Translations under genes and position numbers: made by a program
The notes under the pieces: model-generated
Told to the model about the DNA's origin: nothing
The model's input: the letters and a program-made list of their open reading frames with translations, nothing else
Database searches by the model: none
Shown: piece after piece, positions 13,501 to 28,500 of the stretch
Layout: every line of letters starts with the position of its first letter
How positions within the stretch are numbered: position 1 is the stretch's first letter
Assembly (NCBI GenBank): GCA_034096865.1
Contig: JAWQFJ010016910.1
Span: 1-64,000 of the forward strand
Length of the DNA stretch: 64,000 nt
Direction: 5' to 3'
Source: Theodoxus fluviatilis
Taxonomy: Eukaryota > Mollusca > Gastropoda > Cycloneritida > Neritidae

Positions 13501-16500
13501 TTTTTTATGGCAATGGCTTACTAGCATTATGTTTCATAAACGTATCCATCGAAGATTGAATTAGTTCTCAATGCAAACCAAATACCTCTATGCCAGAAGT
13601 TTTGGGTACATTATCGTGTATGGAAGAAAGACGGTGGACATCAAAGCATTATAAATAAGCATGACAGTTGAAAACAGTACCGAAGAGCGTGAGTGTGTGT
13701 GTGTGTGTGTGTGCACGTGTATGTGTGCCCATTCGCATGTGCACATGCATGCGCATGACTACTTGCATGCGCATGACCACTTGCTTGCAGATTGGTCTAT
13801 CAGCAGACACCTGGCCACAGTGAAGGGTTGCCAGTGTTTACCTTTGCTTCTCCTCCTCTTGTTTCTGCAGCTCAAGTTTCTTCTTCCTTTCCTCCTCCTT
13901 GGCAGTCTGAAATCACATGACAAGCACTATTCAGCACCGACAAGCAAGCAGCCAGCCTCTCTTCCAACGTGCAGTGGGCCTTTCAGACTGCAGACAACAC
14001 AGCAGGAGGTGGACAGCACGCATGAACAGACAAAACAGCAGGAGGTGGAGAGGCAAACATGAACAGAGGCATACATGAACAGACAACACAGCAGGAGGTG
14101 GAGAGGCATACATGAACAGACAACACAGCAGGAGGTGGAGAGGCACACATGAACAGACAACACAGCAGGAGGTGGAGAGGCATACATGAACAGACAACAC
14201 AGCAGGAGGTGGAGAGGCATATATGAACAGACAACACAGCAGGAGGTGGAGAGGCGTACATGAACAGACAACACAGCAGGAGGTGGAGAGGCACACATGA
14301 ACAGACAACAGCAGGAGGTGGAGAGGCAAACATGAACAGACAACACAGCAGGAGGTGGAGAGGCATACATGAACAGACAACACAGCAGGAGGTGGAGAGG
14401 CATACATGAACAGACAACACAGCAGGAGGTGGAGAGGCATACATGAACAGACGACAGCAGGAGGTGGAGAGGCAAACATGAACAGACAACACAGCAGGAG
14501 GTGGAGAGGCAAACATGAACAGACAACAGCAGGAGGTGGAGAGGCAAACATGAACAGACAACACAGCAGGAGGTGGAGAGGCATACATGAACAGACGACA
14601 GCAGGAGGTGGAGAGGCAAACATGAACAGACAACACAGCAGGAGGTGGAGAGGCATACATGAACAGACAACACAGCAGGAGGTGGAGAGGCAGACATGAA
14701 CAGACAACACAGCAGGAGGTGGAGAGGCATACATGAACAGACAACACAGCAGGAGGTGGAGAGGCATACATGAACACACAACACAGCAGGAGGTGGAGAG
14801 GCATACATGAACAGACGACAGCAGGAGGTGGAGAGGCAAACATGAACAGACAACACAGCAGGAGGTGGAGAGGCAAACATGAACAGACAACAGCAGGAGG
14901 TGGAGAGGCAAACATGAACAGACAACACAGCAGGAGGTGGAGAGGCATACATGAACAGACAACACAGCAGGAGGTGAAGAGGCATACATGAACAGACAAA
15001 ACAGCAGGAGGTGGAGAGGAGTACATGAACAGACAACACAGCAGGAGGTGGAGAGGCAAACATGAACAGACAACACAGCAGGAGGTGGAGAGGCGTACAT
15101 GAACAGACAACACAGCAGGAGGTGGAGAGGCATACATGAACAGACAACACAGCAGGAGGTGGAGAGGCATACATGAACAGACAACACATCAGGAGGTGGA
15201 GAGGCGTACATGAACAGACAAAACAGCAGGAGGTGGAGAGGCAAACATGAACAGAAAACAGCAGGAGGTGGAGAGGCACACATGAACAGAGGCACACATG
15301 AACAAAAAACAGCAGGAGGTGACAGCAGGAGGTGGAGAGGCATACATGAACAGAAAACAGCAGGAGATGGAGAGGCACACATGAACAGAAAACAGCAGGA
15401 GGTGGAGAGGCACACATGAACAGACAACACAGCAGGAGGTGGAGAGGCACACATGAACAGACAACACAGCAGGAGGTGGAGAGGCGTACATGAACAGACA
15501 ACACAGCAGGAGGTGGAGAGGCATACATGAACAGACAACACAGCAGGAGGTGGAGAGGCATATATGAACAGACAACACAGCAGGAGGTGGAGAGACATAC
15601 ATGAACAGACAACACAGCAGGAGGTGGAGAGGCGTACATGAACAGAGGCATACATGAACAGACGACAGCAGGAGGTGAAGAGGCATACATGAACAGACAA
15701 CACAGCAGGAGGTGGAGAGGCACACATGAACAGACAACACAGCAGGAGGTGGAGAGGCGTACATGAACAGAGGCATACATGAACAGACGACAGCAGGAGG
15801 TGAAGAGGCATACATGAACAGACAACACAGCAGGAGGTGGAGAGGCATACATGAACAGACAACACAGCAGGAGGTGGAGAGGCGTACATGAACAGAGGCA
15901 ACATGACAGACACAGCAGGAGGTGAAGAGGCATACATGAACAGACAACACAGCAGGAGGTGGAGAGGCATACATGAACAGACAACACAGCAGGAGGTGGA
16001 GAGGCATACATGAACAGACAACACAGCAGGAGGTGGAGAGGCGTACATGAACAGAGGCATACATGAACAGACGACAGCAGGAGGTGAAGAGGCATACATG
16101 AACAGACAACACAGCAGGAGGTGGAGAGGCATACATGAACAGACAACACAGCAGGAGGTGGAGAGGCATACATGAACAGACAACACAGCAGGAGGTGGAG
16201 AGGCATACATGAACAGACAACACAGCAGGAGGTGGAGAGGCGTACATGAACAGAGGCATACATGAACAGACGACAGCAGGAGGTGAGAGGCATACATGAA
16301 CAGACAACACAGCAGGAGGTGGAGAGGCACACATGAACAGACAACACAGCAGGAGGTGGAGAGGCGTACATGAACAGAGGCATACATGAACAGACGACAG
16401 CAGGAGGTGAAGAGGCATACATGAACAGACAACACAGCAGGAGGTGGAGAGGCACACATGAACAGACAACACAGCAGGAGGTGGAGAGGCAAACATGAAC

Positions 16501-19500
16501 AGACAACACAGCAGGAGGTGGAGAGGCAAACATGAACAGAGACATACATGAACAGACAACACAGCAGGAGGTGGAGAGGCATACATGAAGAGAGGCATAC
16601 ATGAACAGACAACACAGCAGGAGGTGGAGAGGCATACATGAACAGACAACACAGCAGGAGGTGGAGAGGCATACATGAACAGACAACACAGCAGGAGGTG
16701 GAGAGGCACACATGAACAGACAACACAGCAGGAGGTGGAGAGGCATACATGAACAGACAACACAGCAGGAGGTGGAGAGGCGTACATGAACAGACAACAC
16801 AGCAGGAGGTGGAGAGGCATACATGAACAGACAACACAGCAGGAGGTGGAGAGGCAAACATGAACAGACAACACAGCAGGAGGTGGAGAGGCATACATGA
16901 ACAGACAACACAGCAGGAGGTGGAGAGGCGTACATGAACAGACAACACAGCAGGAGGTGGAGAGGCATATATGAACAGACAACACAGCAGGAGGTGGAGA
17001 GACATACATGAACAGACAACACAGCAGGAGGTGGAGAGGCGTACATGAACAGAGGCATACATGAACAGACGACAGCAGGAGGTGAAGAGGCATACATGAA
17101 CAGACAACACAGCAGGAGGTGGAGAGGCACACATGAACAGACAACACAGCAGGAGGTGGAGAGGAGTACATGAACAGACAACACAGCAGGAGGTGGAGAG
17201 GCATACATGAACAGAGGCATACATGAATAGACGACAGCAGGAGGTGAAGAGGCATACATGAACAGACAACACAGCAGGAGGTGGAGAGGCGTACATGAAC
17301 AGACAACACAGCAGGAGGTGGAGAGGCAAACATGAACAGAGACATACATGAACAGACAACACAGCAGGAGGTGGAGAGGCATACATGAACAGAGGCATAC
17401 ATGAACAGACAACACAGCAGGAGGTGGAGAGGCATACATGAACAGACAACACAGCAGGAGGTGGAGAGGCATACATGAACAGACAACACAGCAGGAGGTG
17501 GAGAGGCACACATGAACAGACAACACAGCAGGAGGTGGAGAGGCATACATGAACAGACAACACAGCAGGAGGTGGAGAGGCATACATGAACAGACAACAA
17601 AGGTGGTGGAGAGGCATACATGAACAGACAACACAGCAGGAGATGAAGAGGTGTACATGAACAGACGACACAGCAGGAGATGAAGAGGTGTACATGAACA
17701 GACAACACAGCAGGAGGTGGAGAGGCATACATGAACAGACAACACAGCAGGAGGTGGAGAGGCGTACATGAACAAAGACACTACAGCAATGCAGAGTCAT
17801 TCAAGAACACGAATCATGGGATGACTGGCCAATCTCAACAGCTAGTTAGAGGCCAGCCTTCACCTGCCACTCCAAGAACCAAAGAGGCTTCTGCAACATT
17901 GCTCAAGCTCCGTATCCTCTCTAGATGAACATGTAGTTAGAGGCCAGCCTTCACCTGCCACTCCAAGAACCAAAGAGGCTTCTGCAACATTGCTCAAGCT
18001 CCGTATCCTCTCTAGATGAACAGCTAGTTCCAGGCCAGCCTTCAGTTGCCACTCCAAGAACCAAAGAGGCTTCTGCAACATTGCTCAAGCTCCGTATCCT
18101 CTCTAGATGAACAGCTAGTTCCAGGCCAGCCTTCAGTTGCCGTCTGGAGGCCATCCAGCCACTCACCATGTTTTTCCTTTCAATAGCCAGCGCCTGGTAT
18201 CTGAGGAACTCCGGGTCAGTGGATGGCTGCTCCTGGGGAGTGGTCCAGCTGGTCAGGGAAGGCTTCTGCAAGCAGCCAGGAGACAAGCCATGAAGTGCCC
18301 ACCTGGGTCTCACAGAGACTAGACTCCATCAATGCTACTGCCCCAAGTCTCATCATGAAAGACTGCAGGAAACAATCAGACAAACCACAGCAGTTTCAAC
18401 ACTGCAGTCAATGGGAAGACATAGAAACATTGAGATTTTAAAACAATTATTAAAATAAAAAAATCCAGAGTATTTTGAGGCCTCTGAACGATTCCCATCA
18501 TTGTGTACAGCGTGAAGCATTCTCCTAGGCTTCATGACAACATGCAACAATGAAATTCAGTAGGATTTTGCAGGCTCATCAACATAGCCTACAGAACTTT
18601 GGATAAGAACAACCAGAATTCATCTTTTTGTCAATAGTTAACATAGTGTTGAGGAAGCTTCCTAAAAGACTTTCCCCCCTTCTTTTTGTTGGCATGTCAC
18701 AGACGTCGAACCAACACTCACGCAGTCACGAAGGTGTATCATAGATGTTCACCCTGTACATTCATACTCAGTCATGCACACACAGGGTTTCAACACAAAG
18801 TAACGACACAGGGTGGCAGCCGATAAAGTGCAAGAAATTAACAATCCAGATTTCTCCCATCCCAGGCATTGAACCACGGCACTGCGCCTCGCACATATAA
18901 CATCAAAGCTTGCTCGCCTACATCCGCCTGTCATAAGACAGGGTTTCAATAGGCGAGTGCTTCTAAGACAGAGCTGAAAACCAACAGGGCATATGATTAC
19001 CATCTCTTGGCACTGGTATCATCATACACCGCCCCCTACCTTGGCCATGGGGTTCTCCTTGGGCTTGGTGTACAAGAGGCCGCCGCTGCTGCTGCCCAGG
19101 GGCTTGGAGGCCGTGGGGAGAGAGACATTCGGGGAATCACGCATGCGGCTGTTGATTCCATAGGACACCGTGGCACCTCCAGGTGCTGGAAAAGAGCAAA
19201 GGAATAGTCCATGTCTATTCTGCAACTGGCTTCCACATAAACACGAACATCTCATACACACTAGTGAGAAAACACACAGATCACACACACCAGTGTCCCA
19301 AGAATGCAGGGGCATGCACTGGCATGGGTGCGTAAACAGCTCAAAACACGCCATCACACAGTGATGTATGTCACACACACACACACATGTGTGCCGAATG
19401 AGCAAGTGTATGGTCATGCAGAAATGCATGACCACAAAGATACACAATCAGCAAGAAACTTCATGCATTATGATATGCACAACAAGAAGGGCAAAGCCCA

Positions 19501-22500
19501 TACGACTCACATGCTTGACCTTGACCTTTATATGACCTTGACCTTCAGGTGACCTTCAAGGTCAAGGTCAAACAACTAAACCTACCAATGACATCATACA
19601 CGAAGAAATGCTTTACACATTTTCCCTACCAAAATACATGTGACCGTGACCCAAGGTCAAGGTCATCCAAGGTCATGCAACACAAAGCTGTTAATTCAAG
19701 ACATAGGAAGAACAATGGTGCTTATTGGCACTTTCTACCATGAGATATAGTCACTTTTAGTGGTTCACTACCCCATTTTGGTCACATTTCATAAGGGTCA
19801 AAGTGACCTTGACCTTGATGATATGTGACCAAATGTGTCTCATGATGAAAGTATAACATGTGCCCCACATAATTATTAAGTTTGAAACAGTTATCTTCCA
19901 TAGTTCAGGGTCAAGGTCACTTCAAAATATGTATACAATCCAACTTTGAAGAGCTACTGTGACCTTGACCTTGAAGCAAGGTCAACCAAACTGGTATCAA
20001 AAGATAGGGCTTGCTTTGACCTATATACCACTTGTAGCTAAGGTCGCCATTCTCAATAACCTGGGAGAAAATTGGGAAAATGTGAAAAATGACTGTTTTT
20101 GAGACCACATTTATGGCTCCTGTGACCTTGACCTTGAAGCAAGGTCAAGTCACTATGTATATTTTTTGAGGCCTTGTCATCATACACCATCATGCCACAT
20201 TTGGTGTTGATAGACTTAATAGTCTCCGAGAAAAATCCAACGTTTAAGTTTTTTACGGACGCCCGCCCGGACGGACGGACGGACGGACGGACGGACGGAC
20301 GGACGACACGGCTCAGTACATAGACTCACTTTTGCTTCGCATGTGAGTCAACAACTAGCACAAACACCATGTACACTCTCCCTCTCTCTCAAATACACAG
20401 ACACACATACACACACACATATAACACACACGCACACACACAAACATTCCTCCCACTCACTCTGGGTGGTGCGTGGGGGTTGGGGTTTGGAGACGATAGG
20501 GGGGGCGGGAGGGCTGAGTTCCTCCCTGTCGCTCTCCGACTCGTCCGACTGGAAGTTGAATTTGTCGGAGGAGGTCCGTCTGAGCGCCTCACTCATCAAG
20601 GACTTGGTCTTGGGAGGCTCCTCAGGGAGGGGGGGGACAGGCAGCGCTGAGGCGGGGTGGGAGGCGAAGTGGGACTCCACACCCAGCTTGCCCTGAGTGC
20701 TGGCGGCGGTGCTGCTGGAGCTGTTCACCAGAGGAACTGCAAGGCAGAGAGCGAGAGAGAGATGCAAGCGTCGGTCAAGGCCGGCATAATGCCTAGCGAG
20801 GCAGTGCAGGGCAAGGACACACTGTGGAGCCTAGCTGGGTAGATGTGTCCCTGTGCTGCGCAGGATTGGCAGCAAGTCAATCTCTAGGTGGACTGAACAG
20901 CAGAAACATGGTGGGTGAAGGGGGGGAAAAAAGCACAACAACTAAAAAGAAGAGTAATCCAAAAAGTCCATTCAAAACTGGAAATAACATTTGTGACAAG
21001 TCAGTAGATTTAGTTTTCCATTAGAACATTTGTGAAAATTCAGTAGACTTAAGTTTGTCAAAGTCACAACTGTGCAGAACTGTATTTGTGCAATCACCGA
21101 CTGGATTGTGTAGAACCTAAAGTTAATATGACATTTAGTTATTGGGAGAATGCACTTCAACCTCAAATCAAAAGAAAACTTTCAAATTGGAAAATATCTC
21201 AAGTTCTCTTACATATGTTCGCTGCAAGCAGCAAAGATAAAACCATGAGGACACAAAGCCTTGTTAACATGCAAATATCAGCACAAGAGCCAAATTATGA
21301 ATTAGTAAAAATAACAAGTAAATCAACAAGGCAAAATGAGTTAACTTTTTTTTTTGAAAAAGGAAAAAAGTTATACTCAGAACGTTCCTACATGACTCGA
21401 GTCAAAACACACCAAAGAATGAAATGTTGCCTGCCTGCAAACAATTTCGAAATCACTCAACTCAAAACCAAATGAGCGGAAGACCTGTCCACTCTCATGA
21501 ATATTCATCCAGCCCCTCACTCTCATTCTTCATGTCTTCAGTAAAGACTTTGAGTCGAAGACTTTCCATTGGCAACACACTGCCCCCAATCCATTGCTCA
21601 CATTGGATGGATAGAGCAACTGTCCATGTGGAGCATACATACAGCCACAACTAAACTTTTCATTCATCTTCAAGGCAGATAAATTATTGAGAAAATGCAG
21701 ATTTGTGAGATTCGGACCTAACAATACAATGTACCACCCATATGGACTCTCCTCTTCCCTAGCTGCCACTCCCACACTGACCTAGCTGCCACTCCCACAC
21801 TGACCTAGCTGCCACTCCCACACTGACCTAGCTGCCACTCCCACACTGACCTAGCTGCCTCTCCCACACTGACCTAGCTGCCTCTCCCACACTGACCTAG
21901 CTGCCACTCCCACACTGACCTAGCTGCCACTCCCACACTGACCTAGCTGCCACTCTCATACGGACCTAGCTGCAACTCCCACACTGACCTAGCTGCCTCT
22001 CCCACACTGACCTAGCTGCCACTCCCACACTGACCTAGCTGCCACTCTCATACGGACCTAGCTGCCTCTCCCACACTGACCTAGCTGCCACTCTCATACG
22101 GACCTAGCTGCAACTCCCACACTGACCTAGCTGCCTCTCCCACACTGACCTAGCTGTCATTCCCACACTGACCTAGCTGCCACTCCCACACTGACCTAGC
22201 TGCCACTCCCACACTGACCTAGCTGCCACTCCCACACTGACCTAGCTGCCTCTCCCACACTGACCTAGCTGCCACTCCCACACTGACCTAGCTGCCACTC
22301 CCACACTGACCTAGCTGCCACTCCCACACTGACCTAGCTGCCAGTCCCACACTGACCTAGCTGCCAGTCCCACACTGACCTAGCTGCCAGTCCCACACTG
22401 ACCTAGCTGCCACTCCCACACTGACCTAGCTGCCACTCCCACACTGACCTAGCTGCCACTCCCACACTGACCTAGCTGCCACTCCCGCTGCCACTCCCAC

Positions 22501-25500
22501 ACTGACCTAGCTGCCACTCCCGCTGCCACTCCCACACTGACCTAGCTGCCACTCCCACACTGACCTAGCTGCCACTCCCACACTGACCTAGCTGCCACTC
22601 CCGCTGCCACTCCCACACTGACCTAGCTGCCACTCCCACACTGACCTAGCTGCCACTCCCACACTGACCTAGCTGCCACTCCCACACTGACCTAGCTGCC
22701 ACTCCCACACTGATCTAGCTGCCACTCCCGCTGCCACTCCCACACTGACCTAGCTGCCACTCCCACACTGATCTAGCTGCCTCTCCCACACTGACCTAGC
22801 TGCCACTCCCACACTGACCTAGCTGCCACTCCCACACTGACCTAGCTGCCACTCCCACACTGACCTAGCTGCCACTCCCACACTGACCTAGCTGCCTCTC
22901 CCACACTGACCTAGCTCCCACTCCCACACTGACCTAGCTGCCACTCCCGCTGCCACTCCCACACTGACCTAGCTGCCACTCCCACACTGATCTAGCTGCC
23001 ACTCCCACACTGACCTAGCTGCCACTCCCACACTGACCTAGCTGCCACTCCCACACTGACCTAGCTGCCACTTCCGTACTGACCTAGCTGCCACTCCCAC
23101 ACTGACCTAGCTGCCTCTCCCACACTGACCTAGCTGCCACTCCCACACTGACCTAGCTGCCTCTCCCACACTGACCTAGCTGCCTCTCCCACACTGACCT
23201 AGCTGCCTCTCCCACACTGACCTAGCTGCCTCTCCCACACTGATCTAGCTGCCACTCCCGCTGCCACTCCCACACTGACCTAGCTGCCTCTCCCACACTG
23301 ACCTAGCTGCCACTCCCACACTGATCTAGCTGCCACTCCCGCTGCCACTCCCACACTGACCTAGCTGCCACTCCCACACTGATCTAGCTGCCACTCCCAC
23401 ACTGACCTAGCTGCCACTCCCACACTGACCTAGCTGCCACTCCCACACTGACCTAGCTGCCACTCCCATACTGACCTAGCTGCCCCTCTCATGTTTCCCT
23501 CCCCCAGCTCTTGGCTCTGAATTTTGCAACCGAGTGACATACCCACTCTTTCTGACATGAGCAACAAATTGAAAACACACTGAGAACAAGAAGGGCAAAG
23601 CCCATACGACTCACATGCTTGACCTTGACCTTTATATGACCTTGACCTTCAGGTGACCTTCAAGGTCAAGGTCAAACAACTAAACCTACCAATGACATCA
23701 TACACAAAGAAATGCTTTACACATTTTCCCTACCAAAATACATGTGACCTTGACCCAAGGTCAAGGTCATCCAAGGTCATGCAACACAAAGCTGTTAATT
23801 CAAGACATAGGAAGCACAATGGTGCTTATTGGCACTTTCTACCATGAGATATAGTCACTTTTAGTGGTTCACTACCCCATTTTGGTCACATTTCATAAGG
23901 GTCAAAGTGACCTTGACCTTGATGATATGTGACCAAATGTGTCTCATGATGAAAGTATAACATGTGCCCCACATAATTATTAAGTTTGAAACAGTTATCT
24001 TCCACAGTTCAGGGTCAAGGTCACTTCAAAATATGTATACAATCCAACTTTGAAGAGCTCCTGTGACCTTGACCTTGAAGCAAGGTCAACCAAACTGGTA
24101 TCAAAAGATAGGGCTTGCTTTGACCTATATACCACTTGTAGCTAAGGTCGCCATTCTCAATAACGTGGGAGAAAATTGGGAAAATGTGAAAAATGACTGT
24201 TTTTGAGACCACATTTATGGCTCCTGTGACCTTGACCTTGAAGCAAGGTCAAGTCACTATGTATGTTTTTTGAGGCCTTGTCATCATACACCATCATGCC
24301 ACATTTGGTGTTGATAGACTTAATAGTCTCCGAGAAAAATCCAACGTTTAAGTTTTTTACGGACGCCCGGACGGACGGACGCCCGGACGGACGGACGACA
24401 CGGCTCAGTACATAGACTCACTTTTGCTTCGCATGTGAGTCAAAAAAAGGTGAAGAGCAAGGCCACACCTTTGCCTTGAAGCAAAGGGCAGTGTGGAAAT
24501 GACTGCAAGGGCCAAGTGCACTGTAATGGGACGGTGCCTGCTAAGTTGACCCGAGACGGCCAATTCTTTACATGAACTGGTCAGTCAACATCCTGAAGGC
24601 ATGGCACCACGGGAATAATCATACAAGACCTAGCTAGCATCTACTTCTGCAGTAGATCCATCCAATGACAAAAGGCCTTCACCAAAAGATACCAATATTT
24701 CATGCAGCAACCAAAAAAACAAACAAGGACACCAGAAACACAACCAGCATCCAGTAACCCAGACAACCAGAAGCAAGTAACCAAGGCAACCAGTAGCTAG
24801 TAACCTAGGCAACCAGTAAAATAAATCTTGGCAATCAGTAACAAGTAACCCAGGCAGCCAGTCCACAGTCAACCAGTCACAGGTAACCTAGCAACCAGTA
24901 GCAAGAAGCCTGGGCAACATGGAGCATGCTCTACAGCTTTACTGTTGAAAAAAATAAGGGAGGGGGGGGATTGGACATTCATACTCTTCATCAGAAGGTT
25001 CCAATCCATCTGGGAGTCAGCTATTTTCTTACTACCAACCCAGCCTATGACTCACTACCAAGCCGGCCAATGACTCACTACCAACCCAGCCAATGACTCA
25101 CTACCAACCCAGCCAATGACTCACTACCAACCCAGCCAATGACTCACTACCAACCCAGCCTATGACTCACTACCAACCCGGCCAATGACTCACTACCAAC
25201 CCGGCCAATGACTCACTACCAACCCAGCCAATGACTCACTACCAACCCAGCCAATGACTCACTACCAACCCAGCCTATGACTCACTACCAACCCGGCCAA
25301 TGACTCACTACCAACCCGGCCAATGACTCACTACCAACCCGGCCAATGACTCGCTACCAACCCAGCCAATGACTCACTACCAACCCAGCCTATGACTCAC
25401 TACCAACCCGGCCAATGACTCACTACCAACCCGGCCAATGACTCACTACCAACCCAGCCTATGACTCACTACCAACCCAGCCAATGACTCACTACCAACC

Positions 25501-28500
25501 CAGCCAATGACTCACTACCAACCCAGCCAATGACTCACTACCAACCCAGCCTATGACTCACTACCAACCCAGCCAATGACTCACTACCAACCCAGCCAAT
25601 GACTCACTACCAACCCAGCCAATGACTCACTACCAACCCAGCCAATGACTCACTACCAACCCGGCAGATGACTCACTACCAACCCGGCCAATGACTCACT
25701 ACCAACCCAGCCAATGACTCACTACCAACCCTGCCAATGACTCACTACCAACCCAGCCAATGACTCACTACCAACCCAGCCAATGACTCACTACCAACCC
25801 AGCCAATGACTCACTACCAACCCGGCAGATGACTCACTACCAACATGGCTACTGACTCACTACCAATCCAGCTACTAACTCACTACCAACCCGGTAGATG
25901 ACTCACTACCAACCCAGCTGAATACATAAATTTATAAAGAGCATTACATTCCTTGCCACTACAGTCGGCAAAATGTACCAAGCAGGGTTTAATGAGCAGT
26001 TGAAGAATTTCAAAATGTACTGGACTCGATTATCTTAGGTTATCCACTCATTTCCTAAGTCGCTGTCACTTTTGACATCATCACCAAGCACATAGCAACA
26101 AGGAATCACAGCTTGTCCGGTGAGGATCCAGTCAAGGTTTTCAAGCAGCTGACAATGCTCCAAGTCCAGAGCTTTAGGACACTTTTTTTCCCCTTTCTAT
26201 GGTTTGAGTACCATGTATGGATGACAAGTAGCTGTAGAAAACCACACCATACCTCCTCAATGCATAAGAGCAAAGATTGTGCAGCAGCAGTGGTATTCAG
26301 CCAAGAGGCATCAGAGGAGAATTCTACCACCTTCCTCTAGAGCAGCATCAGGAGAATTCTACCACCTTCCTCTAGAGCAGCATCAGAGGAGAATTCTACC
26401 ACCTTCCTCTAGAGCAGCATCAGAGGAGAACTCTACCACCTTCCTCTAGAGCAGCATCAGAGGAGAACTCTACCACCTTCCTCTAGAGCAGCATCAGAGG
26501 AGAACTCTACCACCTTCCTCTAGAGCAGCATCAGAGGAGAATTCTACCACCTTCCTCTAGAGCAGCATCAGAGGAGAACTCTACCACCTTCCTCTAGAGC
26601 AGCATCAGAAGAGAACTCTACCACCTTCCTCTAGAGCAGCATCAGAAGAGAATTCTACCACCTTCCTCTAGAGCAGCATCAGAGGAGAATTCTACCACCT
26701 TCCTCTAGAGCAGCATCAGAGGAGAACTCTACCACCTTCCTCTAGAGCAGCATCAGAAGAGAACTCTACCACCTTCCTCTAGAGCAGCATCAGAAGAGAA
26801 CTCTACCACCTTCCTCTAGAGCAGCATCAGAAGAGAATTCTACCACCTTCCTCTAGAGCAGCATCAGAGGAGAACTCTACCACCTTCCTCTAGAGCAGCA
26901 TCAGAGGAGAATTCTACCACCTTCCTCTAGAGCAGCATCAGAAGAGAATCCTACCACCTTCCTCTAGAGCAGCATCAGAGGAGAATTCTACCACCTTCCT
27001 CTAGAGCAGCATCAGAGGAGAACTCTACCACCTTCCTCTAGAGCAGCATCAGAGGAGAATTCTACCACCTTCCTCTAGAGCAGCATCAGAGGAGAATTCT
27101 ACCACCTTCCTCTAGAGCAGCATCAGAGGAGAATCCTACCACCTTCCTCTAGAGCAGCATCAGAGGAGAATTCTACCACCTTCCTCTACAGCAGCATCAG
27201 AGGAGAATTCTACCACCTTCCTCTAGAGCAGCATCAGAGGAGAACTCTACCACCTTCCTCTAGAGCAGCATCAGAAGAGAATTCTACCACCTTCCTCTAG
27301 AGCAGCATCAGAGGAGAATTCTACCACCTTCCTCTAGAGCAGCATCAGAGGAGAATTCTACCACCTTCCTCTAGAGCAGCATCAGAGGAGAATTCTACCA
27401 CCTTCCTCTAGAGCAGCATCAGAGGAGAATTCTACCACCTTCCTCTAGAGCAGCATCAGAGGAGAATCCTACCACCTTCCTCTAGAGCAGCATCAGAGGA
27501 GAACTCTACCACCTTCCTCTAGAGCAGCATCAGAGGAGAATTCTACCACCTTCCTCTAGAGCAGCATCAGAAGAGAATTCTACCACCTTCCTCTAGAGCA
27601 GCATCAGAGGAGAATTCTACCACCTTCCTCTAGAGCAGCATCAGAGGAGAATTCTACCACCTTCCTCTAGAGCAGCATCAGAAGAGAATCCTACCACCTT
27701 CCTCTAGAGCAGCATCAGAGGAGAATTCTACCACCTTCCTCTAGAGCAGCATCAGAGGAGAATTCTACCACCTTCCTCTAGAGCAGCATCAGAGGAGAAT
27801 TCTACCACGTTCCTCTAGAGCAGCATCAGAGGAGAATTCTACCACCTTCCTCTAGAGCAGCATCAGAGGAGAACTCTACCACCTTCCTCTAGAGCAGCAT
27901 CAGAAGAGAATTCTACCACCTTCCTCTAGAGCAGCATCAGAAGAGAATTCTACCACCTTCCTCTAGAGCAGCATCAGAAGAGAACTCTACCACCTTCCTC
28001 TAGAGCAGCATCAGAGGAGAACTCTACCACCTTCCTCTAGAGCAGCATCAGAAGAGAATTCTACCACCTTCCTCTAGAGCAGCATCAGAGGAGAACTCTA
28101 CCACCTTCCTCTAGAGCAGCATCAGAAGAGAATCCTACCACCTTCCTCTAGAGCAGCATCAGAGGAGAATTCTACCACCTTCCTCTAGAGCAGCATCAGA
28201 GGAGAACTCTACCACCTTCCTCTAGAGCAGCATCAGAGGAGAACTCTACCACCTTCCTCTAGAGCAGCATCAGAAGAGAATCCTACCACCTTCCTCTAGA
28301 GCAGCATCAGAGGAGAATTCTACCACCTTCCTCTAGAGCAGCATCAGAAGAGAACTCTACCACCTTCCTCTAGAGCAGCATCAGAGGAGAATTCTACCAC
28401 CTTCCTCTAGAGCAGCATCAGAAGAGAACTCTACCACCTTCCTCTAGAGCAGCATCAGAGGAGAACTCTACCACCTTCCTCTAGAGCAGCATCAGAAGAG

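Noticed and set aside
13927..17800. Minus-strand frames of 1284, 1289 and 847 codons, Cys/Leu-rich
   Set aside because: They are translations of a 37-bp satellite with no stop in any frame; all three overlapping frames are open and read the same motif shifted. The array is intronic to the BET gene.
20343..20696. Plus-strand frame of 117 codons
   Set aside because: It is the antisense shadow of BET exon 7 plus a CA repeat.
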